Part shown: one piece after another, positions 25,547 through 33,966 of the stretch
How positions within the stretch are numbered: the first letter of the stretch is position 1
How the letters are laid out: each line of letters starts with the position of its first letter
NCBI RefSeq assembly: GCF_900114005.1
Contig: NZ_FORM01000007.1
Coordinates: 186,001 to 250,000, forward strand
DNA length: 64,000 nucleotides
Direction of reading: 5' to 3'
Source of the DNA: Olleya namhaensis
Lineage (GTDB): Bacteria; Bacteroidota; Bacteroidia; Flavobacteriales; Flavobacteriaceae
Program-made: the position numbers and the translations under genes
Notes under the pieces: model-generated
Database searches by the model: none
Seen by the model: the letters and a program-made list of their open reading frames with translations, nothing else
Told to the model about the DNA's origin: nothing

Positions 25547-26581
25547 TTATACTAATTTTAATGTTTCGATTAATGTATTGTTTTCTTCCGGTGTCCCAAC
25601 AGTTATTCGAATGCAATTTTTAACTTGTGTATTTCTATTTCTAATAATGACCTTCTGCTCAATTAAATATTGATACGTTTTATTAGCATCTTCCACTTCT
25701 ACTAACAAAAAATTAGCATCTGTAGGATATATTTTTTTTACTATCGCTAATTTGCTTAAAGCCTCTTTTAACTTCGTTCTTTCTTCAAGAATAGTCTCAA
25801 TGTTTTGAGTCACTTCTTCCAAATTATTCAAACTTTTCAAAACCGCTTCTTGGTTTAAAGTGCTAACATTATAAGGTGGTTTTACACGGTTATAAAGTGT
25901 AATTATAGCCTGACTAGCATAAGCAACTCCTACTCTAACACCTGCCAAACCCCACGCTTTACTAAAAGTTTGACTAACAATTAAATTATCGTATTTATCA
26001 ATGTTTTTAATAAATGACGCTTGTGCGCTAAAATCAATATAAGCTTCGTCCACAATCACGATACCATTAAAATTCTCCAAAATATATTCAATATCATCTG
26101 GATTCAAACTGTTTCCTGTTGGATTATTAGGCGAACATATAAATATGATTTTAACATCTTCAAAATCTAAATACGGTTGTAATTGATTTAAATTAATTTG
26201 AAAATCATTAATTAACGGTTGTTCTATAACTTCAATATTATTGATGTTTGCAGACACATTATACATTCCGTAAGTTGGCGTAAAGGTTAAGACCTTATCT
26301 TTTCCTGGCTCGCAAAAAATACGAAACGCTAAATCAATAACTTCGTCACTACCATTTCCAATAAAAATTTGGTCTGTTGCGACCTTTTTGATAGCAGATA
26401 ATTTATCCTTAATCTCTTTTTGCTGTGTATCAGGATATCTGTTTAAATCTCCAAATGGATTCTCGTTTGCATCTAGAAAAACATCTGCAGTCCCTTTAAA
26501 TTCATCTCTTGCAGAAGAATACGGTTTTAGCGCTTTTATGTTAGCTCTAACCAGATTGTTTATGTTTATTTTTTGGTTCAT
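25547..26581 (-). CDS. hisC: Histidinol-phosphate aminotransferase
   Basis: This 344-residue PLP-dependent class I/II aminotransferase transfers the amino group from glutamate to imidazole-acetol phosphate. The Schiff-base Lys is K208 in SQTFSKAWG; CSPNNPTGN (149-157) and DEAYIDF are the cofactor-binding blocks. The protein begins MNQKININ. It is separated from hisD by a 578-base gap filled with the second repeat array. Confidence 0.95.
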   Translation of the reverse strand: MNQKININNLVRANIKALKPYSSARDEFKGTADVFLDANENPFGDLNRYPDTQQKEIKDKLSAIKKVATDQIFIGNGSDEVIDLAFRIFCEPGKDKVLTFTPTYGMYNVSANINNIEVIEQPLINDFQINLNQLQPYLDFEDVKIIFICSPNNPTGNSLNPDDIEYILENFNGIVIVDEAYIDFSAQASFIKNIDKYDNLIVSQTFSKAWGLAGVRVGVAYASQAIITLYNRVKPPYNVSTLNQEAVLKSLNNLEEVTQNIETILEERTKLKEALSKLAIVKKIYPTDANFLLVEVEDANKTYQYLIEQKVIIRNRNTQVKNCIRITVGTPEENNTLIETLKLV

Positions 26582-26630
26582 TTTCTCTTATTACTAAATG
26601 TATTGGCAGTATTCTGTTGTATTATTCTTG

Positions 26631-27158
26631 TGTGATACTGAAACCAGTTCAGCATGACGTTGCGATTGTGTTTAAACTTTAATTCATGATTCATGATTCT
26701 CGTTTCTTAGCTCTTGTTTCTTAACTCTTGTTTAAAACATCACGTCACACTGAGTTTATTTCAGTGTCTCATTATTTAAAAACTTGTGTGATACTGAAAC
26801 GAGTTCAGCATGACGTTGCGATGGTGTTTAAACTTTAATTCATGATTCACGATTCATGATTTACGATTCTTGTTTCCTGTTTCTCGTTTCTTAACTCTTT
26901 TTTCAAACATCACGTCACACTGAATTTATTTCAGTGTCCCATTATTTTTATTCTTGTGTGATACTGAAACGAGTTCAGTATGACGTTGCGATGGTGTTTC
27001 GAACTTTAAATAATCATTAATAATTCACGATACATGATTCACAATTCATAATTCTCGTTTCTTAACTCATGTTTCAAACATCACGTCACACTGAATTTAT
27101 TTCAGTGTCCCATTATTTATACTTTTGTGATACTGAAACGAGTTCAGTATGACGTTGC
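26631..27158. repeat. Second tandem repeat array, units of 156-170 bp, between hisD and hisC
   Basis: TGTGATACTGAAAC begins copies at 26631, 26787, 26957 and 27126 (spacing 156, 170, 169); the fourth stops at 27158, one base before the hisD stop codon. Each copy carries the ATACTGAA/TTCAGTAT-type hairpin. About 120 bases further on it has an opposite-strand member of the same family (ACACTGAA ... TTCAGTGT). Between them are degenerate short runs of the CATGATTCA / CTCGTTTCTTAA type. Copies 1 and 2 have TTCAGCAT, which keeps a G-U pair only in the his-operon transcript. The rest of the 26582-27159 gap holds no gene. Confidence 0.93.
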
Positions 27159-27159
27159 A

Positions 27160-28443
27160 TTATTTTAAATCATTTAAACGAATAGTTACAGCGTTTTTAT
27201 GTGCTTGTAATCCTTCGGCTTCAGCCATTAACTCAATAGTGTTTCCAATATTTAGCAACCCTTGTTTTGTAATATTCTGAAAGGTAATCGCTTTAGTAAA
27301 ACTATCTAAATTCACGCCCGAATAGGCTTTACTAAATCCATTAGTTGGTAAGGTGTGATTGGTTCCAGATGCATAATCTCCAGCACTTTCTGGTGTGTAA
27401 TTACCAATAAATACTGATCCTGCATTCTCGATACCGTCCACATAAAAATCGTTATTATCTGTACAAACAATAAAGTGTTCTGGTCCGTATTGATTAATTA
27501 AATCTAATGCTATGGCATCAGTTTCAACTAAAATAGATTTAGAATTATCTATAGCTTGTTGTGCAATGTCTTGTCTTGGAAGTGCTTTTAGCTGAAGCTG
27601 AATCTCTTCCGCGACAGCGTCAATTAGCTTTTGAGAGGTTGACACCAAAATGACTTGGCTATCTGCACCATGTTCTGCTTGACTTAATAAATCCGAAGCC
27701 ACATAACTAGCATTTGCAGTATCATCTGCCACGACTAATAACTCACTGGGACCTGCAGGCATGTCAATAGCAACACCATACTTAGTTGATAATTGCTTAG
27801 CAACAGTTACAAATTGATTTCCTGGTCCAAATATTTTATAAACCTGAGGAATACTTGCTGTACCAAACGTTAAACCAGCAATAGCTTGGATTCCGCCAAC
27901 TTTTATAATTTTAGTCACTCCGCAAAGTTGTGCTGCATATAAAATTTCGTTAGCAATTTTACCTTCTTTATTTGGTGGCGAACATAATACAATCTCTTTA
28001 CAGCCTGCAATTTGCGCAGGTACTGCAAGCATTAAAACCGTAGAAAACAAAGGCGCTGTACCAGCAGGTATGTAAATCCCGACTTTCTGAATCGCTCTTT
28101 TTTCTTGCCAACAGTTAACACCTTCTGTTGTTTGCACACTAACTTTTTCGGTTTTTTGCGCGGTATGAAACGCTTCAATATTGCTTTTTGCCTGCTGAAT
28201 GGCTTCTTTTAATGGCTTTGAAACTTTGGCACTTGCTGTTTCAATTTCTTCAACTGTAACGATATTTGTTTTTAATTCTGCACCATCAAATAATTGCGTG
28301 TACTTAGCAACTGCTTGATCACCGTTACGTTGTACGTCTTCAAAAATTTGAGTTACCGTAGCTTCTATATCATTAACAGTTTGTGTTGGACGTTGCAAAA
28401 TGTCTGACCACGTTGCTTTTTCTGGGTTGTTTATAGTTTTCAT
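27160..28443 (-). CDS. hisD: Histidinol dehydrogenase
   Basis: This 427-residue zinc enzyme oxidises histidinol to histidine in two NAD-dependent steps. Landmarks are AGTAPLFSTV, FGPGNQFVTVAK, DMPAGPSELLVVAD and LSQAEHGADSQV (zinc His and Gln), plus GPEHFIV. Length is standard. Its ATG shares one base with the hisG stop (TAATG at 28443), so translation is coupled. Confidence 0.96.
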   Translation of the reverse strand: MKTINNPEKATWSDILQRPTQTVNDIEATVTQIFEDVQRNGDQAVAKYTQLFDGAELKTNIVTVEEIETASAKVSKPLKEAIQQAKSNIEAFHTAQKTEKVSVQTTEGVNCWQEKRAIQKVGIYIPAGTAPLFSTVLMLAVPAQIAGCKEIVLCSPPNKEGKIANEILYAAQLCGVTKIIKVGGIQAIAGLTFGTASIPQVYKIFGPGNQFVTVAKQLSTKYGVAIDMPAGPSELLVVADDTANASYVASDLLSQAEHGADSQVILVSTSQKLIDAVAEEIQLQLKALPRQDIAQQAIDNSKSILVETDAIALDLINQYGPEHFIVCTDNNDFYVDGIENAGSVFIGNYTPESAGDYASGTNHTLPTNGFSKAYSGVNLDSFTKAITFQNITKQGLLNIGNTIELMAEAEGLQAHKNAVTIRLNDLK

Positions 28444-29300
28444 TATAATACCATGTTATCGATTGGACAAACTAGGATACCTTCTGCTCCGTTTAGTTTT
28501 AGTTCGTCAATAATTTCCCAGAAATCGTTTTTATTAATTACAGAGTGGATTGAGCTCCAACCCTCTTGCGCCAATGGTAAAACCGTTGGACTTTTCATTC
28601 CTGGTAAAATATTTATAATATCCTCCACCTTGTTATTTGGTGCATTTAATAATACGTAACGTGATTGTCTGGCTTTTAAAACAGATTGTAATCTGAATTG
28701 TAGCTTGTTAAGAATAGCCTGATTGTCATCAGAAATCTGAGGAGAAACCGCTAGTACAGCTTCTGACTTTAAAATAACCTCTGCTTCTTTTAAACCGTTT
28801 TTGAATAAAGTACTTCCGCTAGAGACAATATCTACAATAGCATCTGCTAATCCAATATTTGGAGCAATTTCTACAGAACCATTAATAATGTGTAAGTTGG
28901 CTGTTACTCCGTTTTTCTCTAAAAACTGATTAACAGTATTTGGGTAAGACGTTGCGATGCGTTTTCCTTCTAAATCTTTTACTGAATTGTACTTTACTCC
29001 TTTTGGTACTGCCACAGAAACTTTACAAGTAGAAAATCCAAGTTTTTCAGAAATTGTAATCCCATTCCCTTTTTCTATTAATACGTTTTCTCCAATAATA
29101 GCAACATCTACCACACCGTCTTTAAGGTATTGTGGAATATCTCCATTACGTAGATAAAAAATTTCTAGTGGAAAGTTTTTTGCAGACGCTTTTAATTGGT
29201 CTTTACCATTATCTATGGAAATACCAACCTCTTTTAGAATTCGCATAGAATCCTCGTTTAATCTTCCTGATTTTTGAACTGCAATTTTTAATTTACTCAT
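28443..29300 (-). CDS. hisG: ATP phosphoribosyltransferase, long form
   Basis: This 285-residue enzyme makes the committed step, joining ATP and PRPP. It is the long form with a C-terminal ACT-like regulatory domain (about 215-285), so allosteric inhibition by histidine is expected. Landmarks are KSGRLNEDSM near the start, the DVAIIGENV block, and DIVSSGSTLFKNGL, the PRPP loop. It is the first structural gene behind the leader peptide and terminator, about 70 bases after the terminator. Confidence 0.96.
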   Translation of the reverse strand: MSKLKIAVQKSGRLNEDSMRILKEVGISIDNGKDQLKASAKNFPLEIFYLRNGDIPQYLKDGVVDVAIIGENVLIEKGNGITISEKLGFSTCKVSVAVPKGVKYNSVKDLEGKRIATSYPNTVNQFLEKNGVTANLHIINGSVEIAPNIGLADAIVDIVSSGSTLFKNGLKEAEVILKSEAVLAVSPQISDDNQAILNKLQFRLQSVLKARQSRYVLLNAPNNKVEDIINILPGMKSPTVLPLAQEGWSSIHSVINKNDFWEIIDELKLNGAEGILVCPIDNMVL

Positions 29301-29370
29301 TTTCTTTTCTTTTTAATTTTTTAGATTCTTTTGAAAATTTGAGTAAATCTTTCGGAAAGTATATAAATAC

Positions 29371-29402
29371 AAAAAACCGCTTGATTTACTCAAACGGTTT
29401 TA
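29371..29402 (-). terminator. Attenuator terminator of the his operon
   Basis: On the minus strand AACCGTTTGA pairs with TCAAGCGGTT around GTAAA, followed by a T run. It lies between the leader-peptide stop and hisG. Its 5' arm GTTTGAGT can instead pair with ACTCAAGC inside the leader ORF (29440-29447), giving an antiterminator. A further perfect complement GATTTACTCAAA lies just downstream, at about 29337-29348. Confidence 0.85.
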
Positions 29403-29432
29403 AAATATATTTTGATTTTATTCAATACATTT

Positions 29433-29489
29433 CTAACTGGCTTGAGTGCTAGTATGGAAATGATGATGATGCAATTGAATAAAGTTCAT
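29433..29489 (-). CDS. hisL: His operon leader peptide, 18 residues
   Basis: The ORF reads MNFIQLHHHHFHTSTQAS and stops with TAG. Five of codons 7-12 are His (CAT). It lies 12 or so bases after the predicted transcription start and immediately before a terminator, the architecture of amino-acid attenuators. A ribosome stalled at the His codons would leave codons 15-17 (29440-29447) free to pair with the terminator 5' arm, so transcription continues when histidyl-tRNA is scarce. The hisL name is used by analogy with enterobacteria. Confidence 0.88.
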   Translation of the reverse strand: MNFIQLHHHHFHTSTQAS

Positions 29490-29508
29490 GTCTTATTTTT
29501 CTTCTTTA

Positions 29509-29541
29509 CAAATATTGTTAAATTTTATTTTAAAAACCAAA
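29509..29541 (-). promoter_or_regulatory. Promoter of the his operon
   Basis: On the minus strand TTTG (29538-29541) stands 21 bases before AATATTTG (29509-29516). These match the Bacteroidota -33 TTTG and -7 TAnnTTTG elements except for the first T. The start would fall near 29502. Confidence 0.55.
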
Positions 29542-29589
29542 TTAATCTGCGATAAAATTCTATTTTTATTCAAAATATAACCTAAACAC

Positions 29590-30108
29590 ATGAAATCAAA
29601 ACTAATACTGCTCGTTTGCCTTCTTCTAATGACTAGTCAAATAGCTAAAAGTCAAGAATCTGCGGAAACAATCATTAAAGAAGCGCAGGTTACAGCTAAA
29701 AAGGAAGGAAAACATATTTTTGTATTATTTCACGCTTCTTGGTGTGGCTGGTGCAAAAAAATGGACAATAATATGATGTCTGATAAGACTAAAGCACTTT
29801 TTGAAGGCGAATATATAATTAAACATTTAACGGTTCAAGAATCTAAAAAGAATAAAAACTTAGAAAACCCTGGTGCTCAAGAACTACTAGTTAAATATAA
29901 AGGTGAAAATTCTGGTATTCCTTTTTGGTTGATTTTTGATGCAGATGGTAACTTAATAACCGACTCCTTAGACAACAAAGGGAATAACATTGGGTGTCCC
30001 GCAACACCTGACGAGGTTAAACAGTTTACAGCTAAGCTAAAATCGAGCTCTAGTTTAACTGATACCGATCTTAAAGTTATTTACAATCAATTTGTCGATC
30101 GTCCTTAA
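29590..30108 (+). CDS. Secreted thioredoxin-family protein
   Basis: This 172-residue protein has an N-terminal signal peptide (hydrophobic core residues 5-15, cleavage near AKSQ at 19-22). The thioredoxin motif is HASWCGWCKK with C52 and C55, in the wording of thioredoxin-like/DUF255-type proteins. It probably acts as a periplasmic disulfide reductase. It is divergent from the his operon and has a bidirectional terminator behind it. Confidence 0.85.
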   Translation: MKSKLILLVCLLLMTSQIAKSQESAETIIKEAQVTAKKEGKHIFVLFHASWCGWCKKMDNNMMSDKTKALFEGEYIIKHLTVQESKKNKNLENPGAQELLVKYKGENSGIPFWLIFDADGNLITDSLDNKGNNIGCPATPDEVKQFTAKLKSSSSLTDTDLKVIYNQFVDRP

Positions 30109-30125
30109 CATTATATTACAAACAT

Positions 30126-30162
30126 AAAAAAAGCAACACTAAATTTAGTGTTGCTTTTTTTT
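30126..30162. terminator. Bidirectional terminator between the thioredoxin and prohibitin-like genes
   Basis: AAAAGCAACACTAAA pairs with TTTAGTGTTGCTTTT, flanked by A and T runs on both sides. Confidence 0.9.
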
Positions 30163-30182
30163 ATAAATGTTTTTTTTCAGTT

Positions 30183-30998
30183 TTACTGATTACCTAAAAT
30201 AATAGGCATTCCACTATCCCCTGATCCAATAACAATCACTTTACTATTAGGCGACTCTGACAACTTTACCGTTGCTTCAATACCTTTATCTTGTAAAATC
30301 TTATCCGTTAATGATGCACTTAAAATACGATTGGCATCTGCTTTTCCTTGTGCTTCAATAATTACTTTTTCTGCCTCTTTTTGAGCAGTTTGAAGTAAAT
30401 ACTTGTATTTTTCTAAATCCTGTTCCTTTGTCTTCTTATCTTCAATTGCAGCTGTAATTTTACTTGGCAACTCAATTTTTTCGACTAAAACCTGAATTAA
30501 ATCAATATACACATCAGCTAAATCCTTTTGAGTTATTGTTTGGATTTCATTTTGAATAGAATTCTTTTTTGAAGAGTACAACTCTTCTGCCGTGTACTGA
30601 CCAATTATACGTCTAGCTACAGAGTTTATTGCCGGTTTAACTTTACGACTATAATAATCAACACCTACCGTTTGATGCAGGTTACCTAACTTATTATACA
30701 TTGGTTTAAATTGAATCGTTAAATCCACTTCAATCGGTAACCCATCAACAGATAACAAAGCCGGTAACTGTTCTTGAACTGACTGATCTCTTACCTCGTA
30801 CTTAATCATACTATTCCAAGGTGCAACTATATGAAACCCCTCTCCATATGTATTTTCTGTATCTACACCACCAGAAAATTGCTTATACAAAACCCCACCT
30901 TCTCCAGATCCTATGGTTACAGCTGATTTTGATATTAATATAATACCGACAACCAGTGCTATAATGATTGGGAATGCGATTTTTGGTAATTTCTCCAT
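30183..30998 (-). CDS. Prohibitin-like SPFH/Band 7 membrane protein
   Basis: This 271-residue protein has one N-terminal transmembrane segment (about 8-27) and a Band 7 domain (FSGGVDTENTYGEGFHIVAPW, then RDQSVQEQ). A long charged helix follows (about 185-235). The pattern is that of prohibitins, which form membrane ring complexes and assist membrane proteases. It starts 15 bases after the VWA-like gene stop, so it is third in a fabG-VWA-prohibitin operon. Confidence 0.9.
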   Translation of the reverse strand: MEKLPKIAFPIIIALVVGIILISKSAVTIGSGEGGVLYKQFSGGVDTENTYGEGFHIVAPWNSMIKYEVRDQSVQEQLPALLSVDGLPIEVDLTIQFKPMYNKLGNLHQTVGVDYYSRKVKPAINSVARRIIGQYTAEELYSSKKNSIQNEIQTITQKDLADVYIDLIQVLVEKIELPSKITAAIEDKKTKEQDLEKYKYLLQTAQKEAEKVIIEAQGKADANRILSASLTDKILQDKGIEATVKLSESPNSKVIVIGSGDSGMPIILGNQ

Positions 30999-31013
30999 AA
31001 CTTATTCTATAAT

Positions 31014-33047
31014 TTAAATTAATCCTTGATATTTTCTTATAAACCATTCTAACGCTAAACTTAGTGTTATAATAAACAGTAAATAATACCAATCAATCAA
31101 AGGTACAACACTTTTACTGCTTTTTTGAATGGCTTGATAACGTTTATCGTTTAATAAATTATCTGCTAATGCCGTGTAACTATTAACAAAATAAGCTTCT
31201 CCATGACTATTAGTAGCTAGTTGCTGTAGTTTTGTTACATCTGCATTTAAAAATTGTTGCTCGACGTTGTATTCTATTATTTTAAATCTACCACCAACCG
31301 AAATATTATCAGGTGACGCTTTAACCGTAAAGTCATAGTCCTCAGAAGCTAATCCATTTAAATTGACTTGATAATTATTCCCTTTTAAAACTAAAGGTCT
31401 TGTTATAGTCTCACCTGTTTTTTTATTTTTTAATGTGATGACTAATGAGGCATTAGCTTCAAACTCGTAATTTTTATTAAAAAACTGAGCGCTAATAATC
31501 ATATCATCACTTCCGTTATAAAACGAATTATAATCGACTTCTAATCGGTTTTTACGTTTACTAGAAGCTAAGTATTGTACTAATTTGCCAATAAAATTGT
31601 CAAATTCTATAAAACTAGAAGCATTTAAATAACTCCGTGCACGCCATTTCCATAAATCCTCTCCAAATAAAACAGCTTCCCTTCTTCCGCTAATCTCTAA
31701 AGTTGCTAATAATGGTTGTTCGGTTTTTATACCAGATACTGTTTTAAATAAAATGGTCTCAAAAGGCTGATTAAATTCTGCATCTCCAAACGTAGCGTTT
31801 AAAGGCGGAAAGCTTTCAAAGTTTAAATCATCAACAATAAAAGGTGTGTAATTAGTATTTAAATTTGGTTGATAATCTTCGGTCTGAGACGTGACCTCAA
31901 AACTATAATCTGATATAGCATTATTTAAAAACAACCAATCCGTTTTAGGACCTGAAATAATCCATTTGTTTTTATTCTGTTTTTCTAATGCCGAAATTAA
32001 TTCCTTAAATAGATTGTTTGGCTGATACAATATAACTAATTGAAAATCATTTAATTGCTTCACTATCTCTTTTGGAGAAACAAATTCAACGACACGTTGT
32101 TCGTTACTTTCAATACTCTTTTTTAAAGCCCCTAAATCAGGATGTAAAACACTGCTAACAATAGCAATTTTCGATTTTTGATCAATAACTTCTACTGCAA
32201 AATTCTTGTAATTATTAACCTTATTTTTCTCTGTTTCTAACGGAATTATTTGCGCTTTATAACTCTGTACACCAACACTATTTGCTGGCAACGTAACGTT
32301 TAAAATTTGACTATTATTAGTCTGATCTAATCGTACAACTTTAGAAAACACAGTAGTATTACCTTTTGTTACTATAAACTTAGTAGTAATAGCTTGCTTA
32401 CCGCTGTACACAACTATAGCTTCTAATGGAAATTTATTTTTTAAATAAGCATACTTGTTGACATTTAGCTTACTTATCTGTAAATCTGAATATACTATTG
32501 TATCTCCCAATATAATTGGATAGATGGGTTGGTTATATTTTTTAGCAGAAAACTGATAATCACTACCAATGGTTTGATTACCATCAGTGACTAGTATGGT
32601 AGGCGAAATTGTATTTTTATAAACTTGAGTTAGTTGTCTAAAAACCTTATCTAAATTTGTTTGACTTTCTGAAAATGATAAGCTATCACTACTATTTAAT
32701 GTATTTCCGAAAGAAAGCACTTCAATATTAAATTTGTCTTTTAATGCTGAATTATTAGTAATTGTATTTAAAGCAATTTTTGCATTATCATCTTGTTTTA
32801 AATGCTTTAAAGATGAAGAATTATCAACTGCAACAACTAAGTTGGGTTTTTCCGTATAATACTTAACTTGATCAAATTTTGGATTGATTAGCAATAACAA
32901 TACTGAAAACAAGGTAATAAAACGCAAAAAAGCAAAAAGCACATTAGATTTAGCTGCGCCTTTTGCTTTATAATTATACTGGAATAACGCTAATAATAGT
33001 GCGACTACTCCTGCTAATATGATATATAATAGTGTTTCTGTTGACAT
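31014..33047 (-). CDS. VWA-like membrane protein
   Basis: This 677-residue protein has two N-terminal transmembrane segments (about 5-22 and 35-60) and one at the C-terminus (about 650-670). In between, VAVDNSSSL gives a DxSxS metal-ion-dependent adhesion site and VTDGNQTIG the second MIDAS-type loop of a von Willebrand A domain; beta-rich repeats follow. The topology resembles BatA/BatB-type proteins, with a large periplasmic part. Function is unknown; a role in an envelope complex with the downstream prohibitin is inferred from adjacency. Confidence 0.7.
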   Translation of the reverse strand: MSTETLLYIILAGVVALLLALFQYNYKAKGAAKSNVLFAFLRFITLFSVLLLLINPKFDQVKYYTEKPNLVVAVDNSSSLKHLKQDDNAKIALNTITNNSALKDKFNIEVLSFGNTLNSSDSLSFSESQTNLDKVFRQLTQVYKNTISPTILVTDGNQTIGSDYQFSAKKYNQPIYPIILGDTIVYSDLQISKLNVNKYAYLKNKFPLEAIVVYSGKQAITTKFIVTKGNTTVFSKVVRLDQTNNSQILNVTLPANSVGVQSYKAQIIPLETEKNKVNNYKNFAVEVIDQKSKIAIVSSVLHPDLGALKKSIESNEQRVVEFVSPKEIVKQLNDFQLVILYQPNNLFKELISALEKQNKNKWIISGPKTDWLFLNNAISDYSFEVTSQTEDYQPNLNTNYTPFIVDDLNFESFPPLNATFGDAEFNQPFETILFKTVSGIKTEQPLLATLEISGRREAVLFGEDLWKWRARSYLNASSFIEFDNFIGKLVQYLASSKRKNRLEVDYNSFYNGSDDMIISAQFFNKNYEFEANASLVITLKNKKTGETITRPLVLKGNNYQVNLNGLASEDYDFTVKASPDNISVGGRFKIIEYNVEQQFLNADVTKLQQLATNSHGEAYFVNSYTALADNLLNDKRYQAIQKSSKSVVPLIDWYYLLFIITLSLALEWFIRKYQGLI

Positions 33048-33055
33048 TAATTAGA

Positions 33056-33802
33056 TTATGTTAACATTCCTCCATCAACATTTAACGTCTGACCTGTTAC
33101 ATAAGCAGACATGTCTGATGCTAAAAACACACAAACATTTGCGATATCTTCTGGAGTACCACCACGTTTTAATGGAATTGCATTACGCCATCCTTTTACT
33201 GTCTCTTCGTCTAGTTTTGCTGTCATTTCTGTTTCAATAAAACCAGGAGCAATCACATTACTTCTAATATTTCTTGATCCTAACTCTAATGCTACTGATT
33301 TAGAAAAACCAATAATACCAGCTTTTGAAGCTGCATAGTTAGTTTGTCCTGCATTACCTTTAACTCCTACTACAGAACTCATGTTAATAATAGACCCTTT
33401 ACGTTGCTTAAGCATTGTGCGTTGCACTGCTTTAGTCATATTAAAAACAGACTTAAGGTTAACTTCAATGACTTTATCAAAATCGTCCTCACCCATTCTC
33501 ATTAATAAATTGTCCTTAGTAATTCCTGCATTATTAATTAATACGTCAATACTTCCAAACTCTGCAAGTACGTCTTCACCTAATTGTTGAGCTTCCTCAA
33601 AACTAGCTGCGTTACTTTTATATCCTTTTGCTTTAACACCTAAAGCTATTAATTCTTTTTCTAACTCGTTAGCAGCTTCTACAGACGAACTGTATGTAAA
33701 TGCAACATTTGCACCATGCTGAGCAAATACTTGAGCAATACCTTTACCAATACCTCTTGAAGCACCTGTTATGATTGCTGTTTTTCCTTCTAAAAGTTTC
33801 AT
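33056..33802 (-). CDS. fabG: 3-oxoacyl-[ACP] reductase
   Basis: This 248-residue SDR enzyme reduces 3-oxoacyl-ACP with NADPH in fatty-acid elongation. TGASRGIGKG (12-21) binds the cofactor, and the catalytic set is S143 (in NMSSVVG), Y156 and K160 (YAASK). GFIETEMT fits FabG rather than a generic SDR. It is the first gene of the operon with the VWA-like and prohibitin-like genes, 8 bases before the next. Confidence 0.93.
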   Translation of the reverse strand: MKLLEGKTAIITGASRGIGKGIAQVFAQHGANVAFTYSSSVEAANELEKELIALGVKAKGYKSNAASFEEAQQLGEDVLAEFGSIDVLINNAGITKDNLLMRMGEDDFDKVIEVNLKSVFNMTKAVQRTMLKQRKGSIINMSSVVGVKGNAGQTNYAASKAGIIGFSKSVALELGSRNIRSNVIAPGFIETEMTAKLDEETVKGWRNAIPLKRGGTPEDIANVCVFLASDMSAYVTGQTLNVDGGMLT

Positions 33803-33860
33803 TAAAATTATATTTAATTTGTTTTCGTTATAACGAAAACCTGTTGTTAGTTTTCTATTT

Positions 33861-33868
33861 CAAATATA
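33861..33868 (-). promoter_or_regulatory. -7 promoter element of the fabG operon
   Basis: The minus strand reads TATATTTG, a perfect match 59 bases before the fabG ATG. Confidence 0.55.
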
Positions 33869-33890
33869 GTAATTACAAATTGTTATGTAT

Positions 33891-33926
33891 AAAAAAACCT
33901 CATAATTTATACTAATTATGAGGTTT
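33891..33926 (-). terminator. Terminator of the M16 peptidase gene
   Basis: The minus-strand stem AAAACCTCATAATT/AATTATGAGGTTTT, with an apical loop and a T run, lies 40 bases after the stop. Confidence 0.85.
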
Positions 33927-33966
33927 TAATAGGTCTTTAAGATGCAGTTAGACTACTTATGTCATA

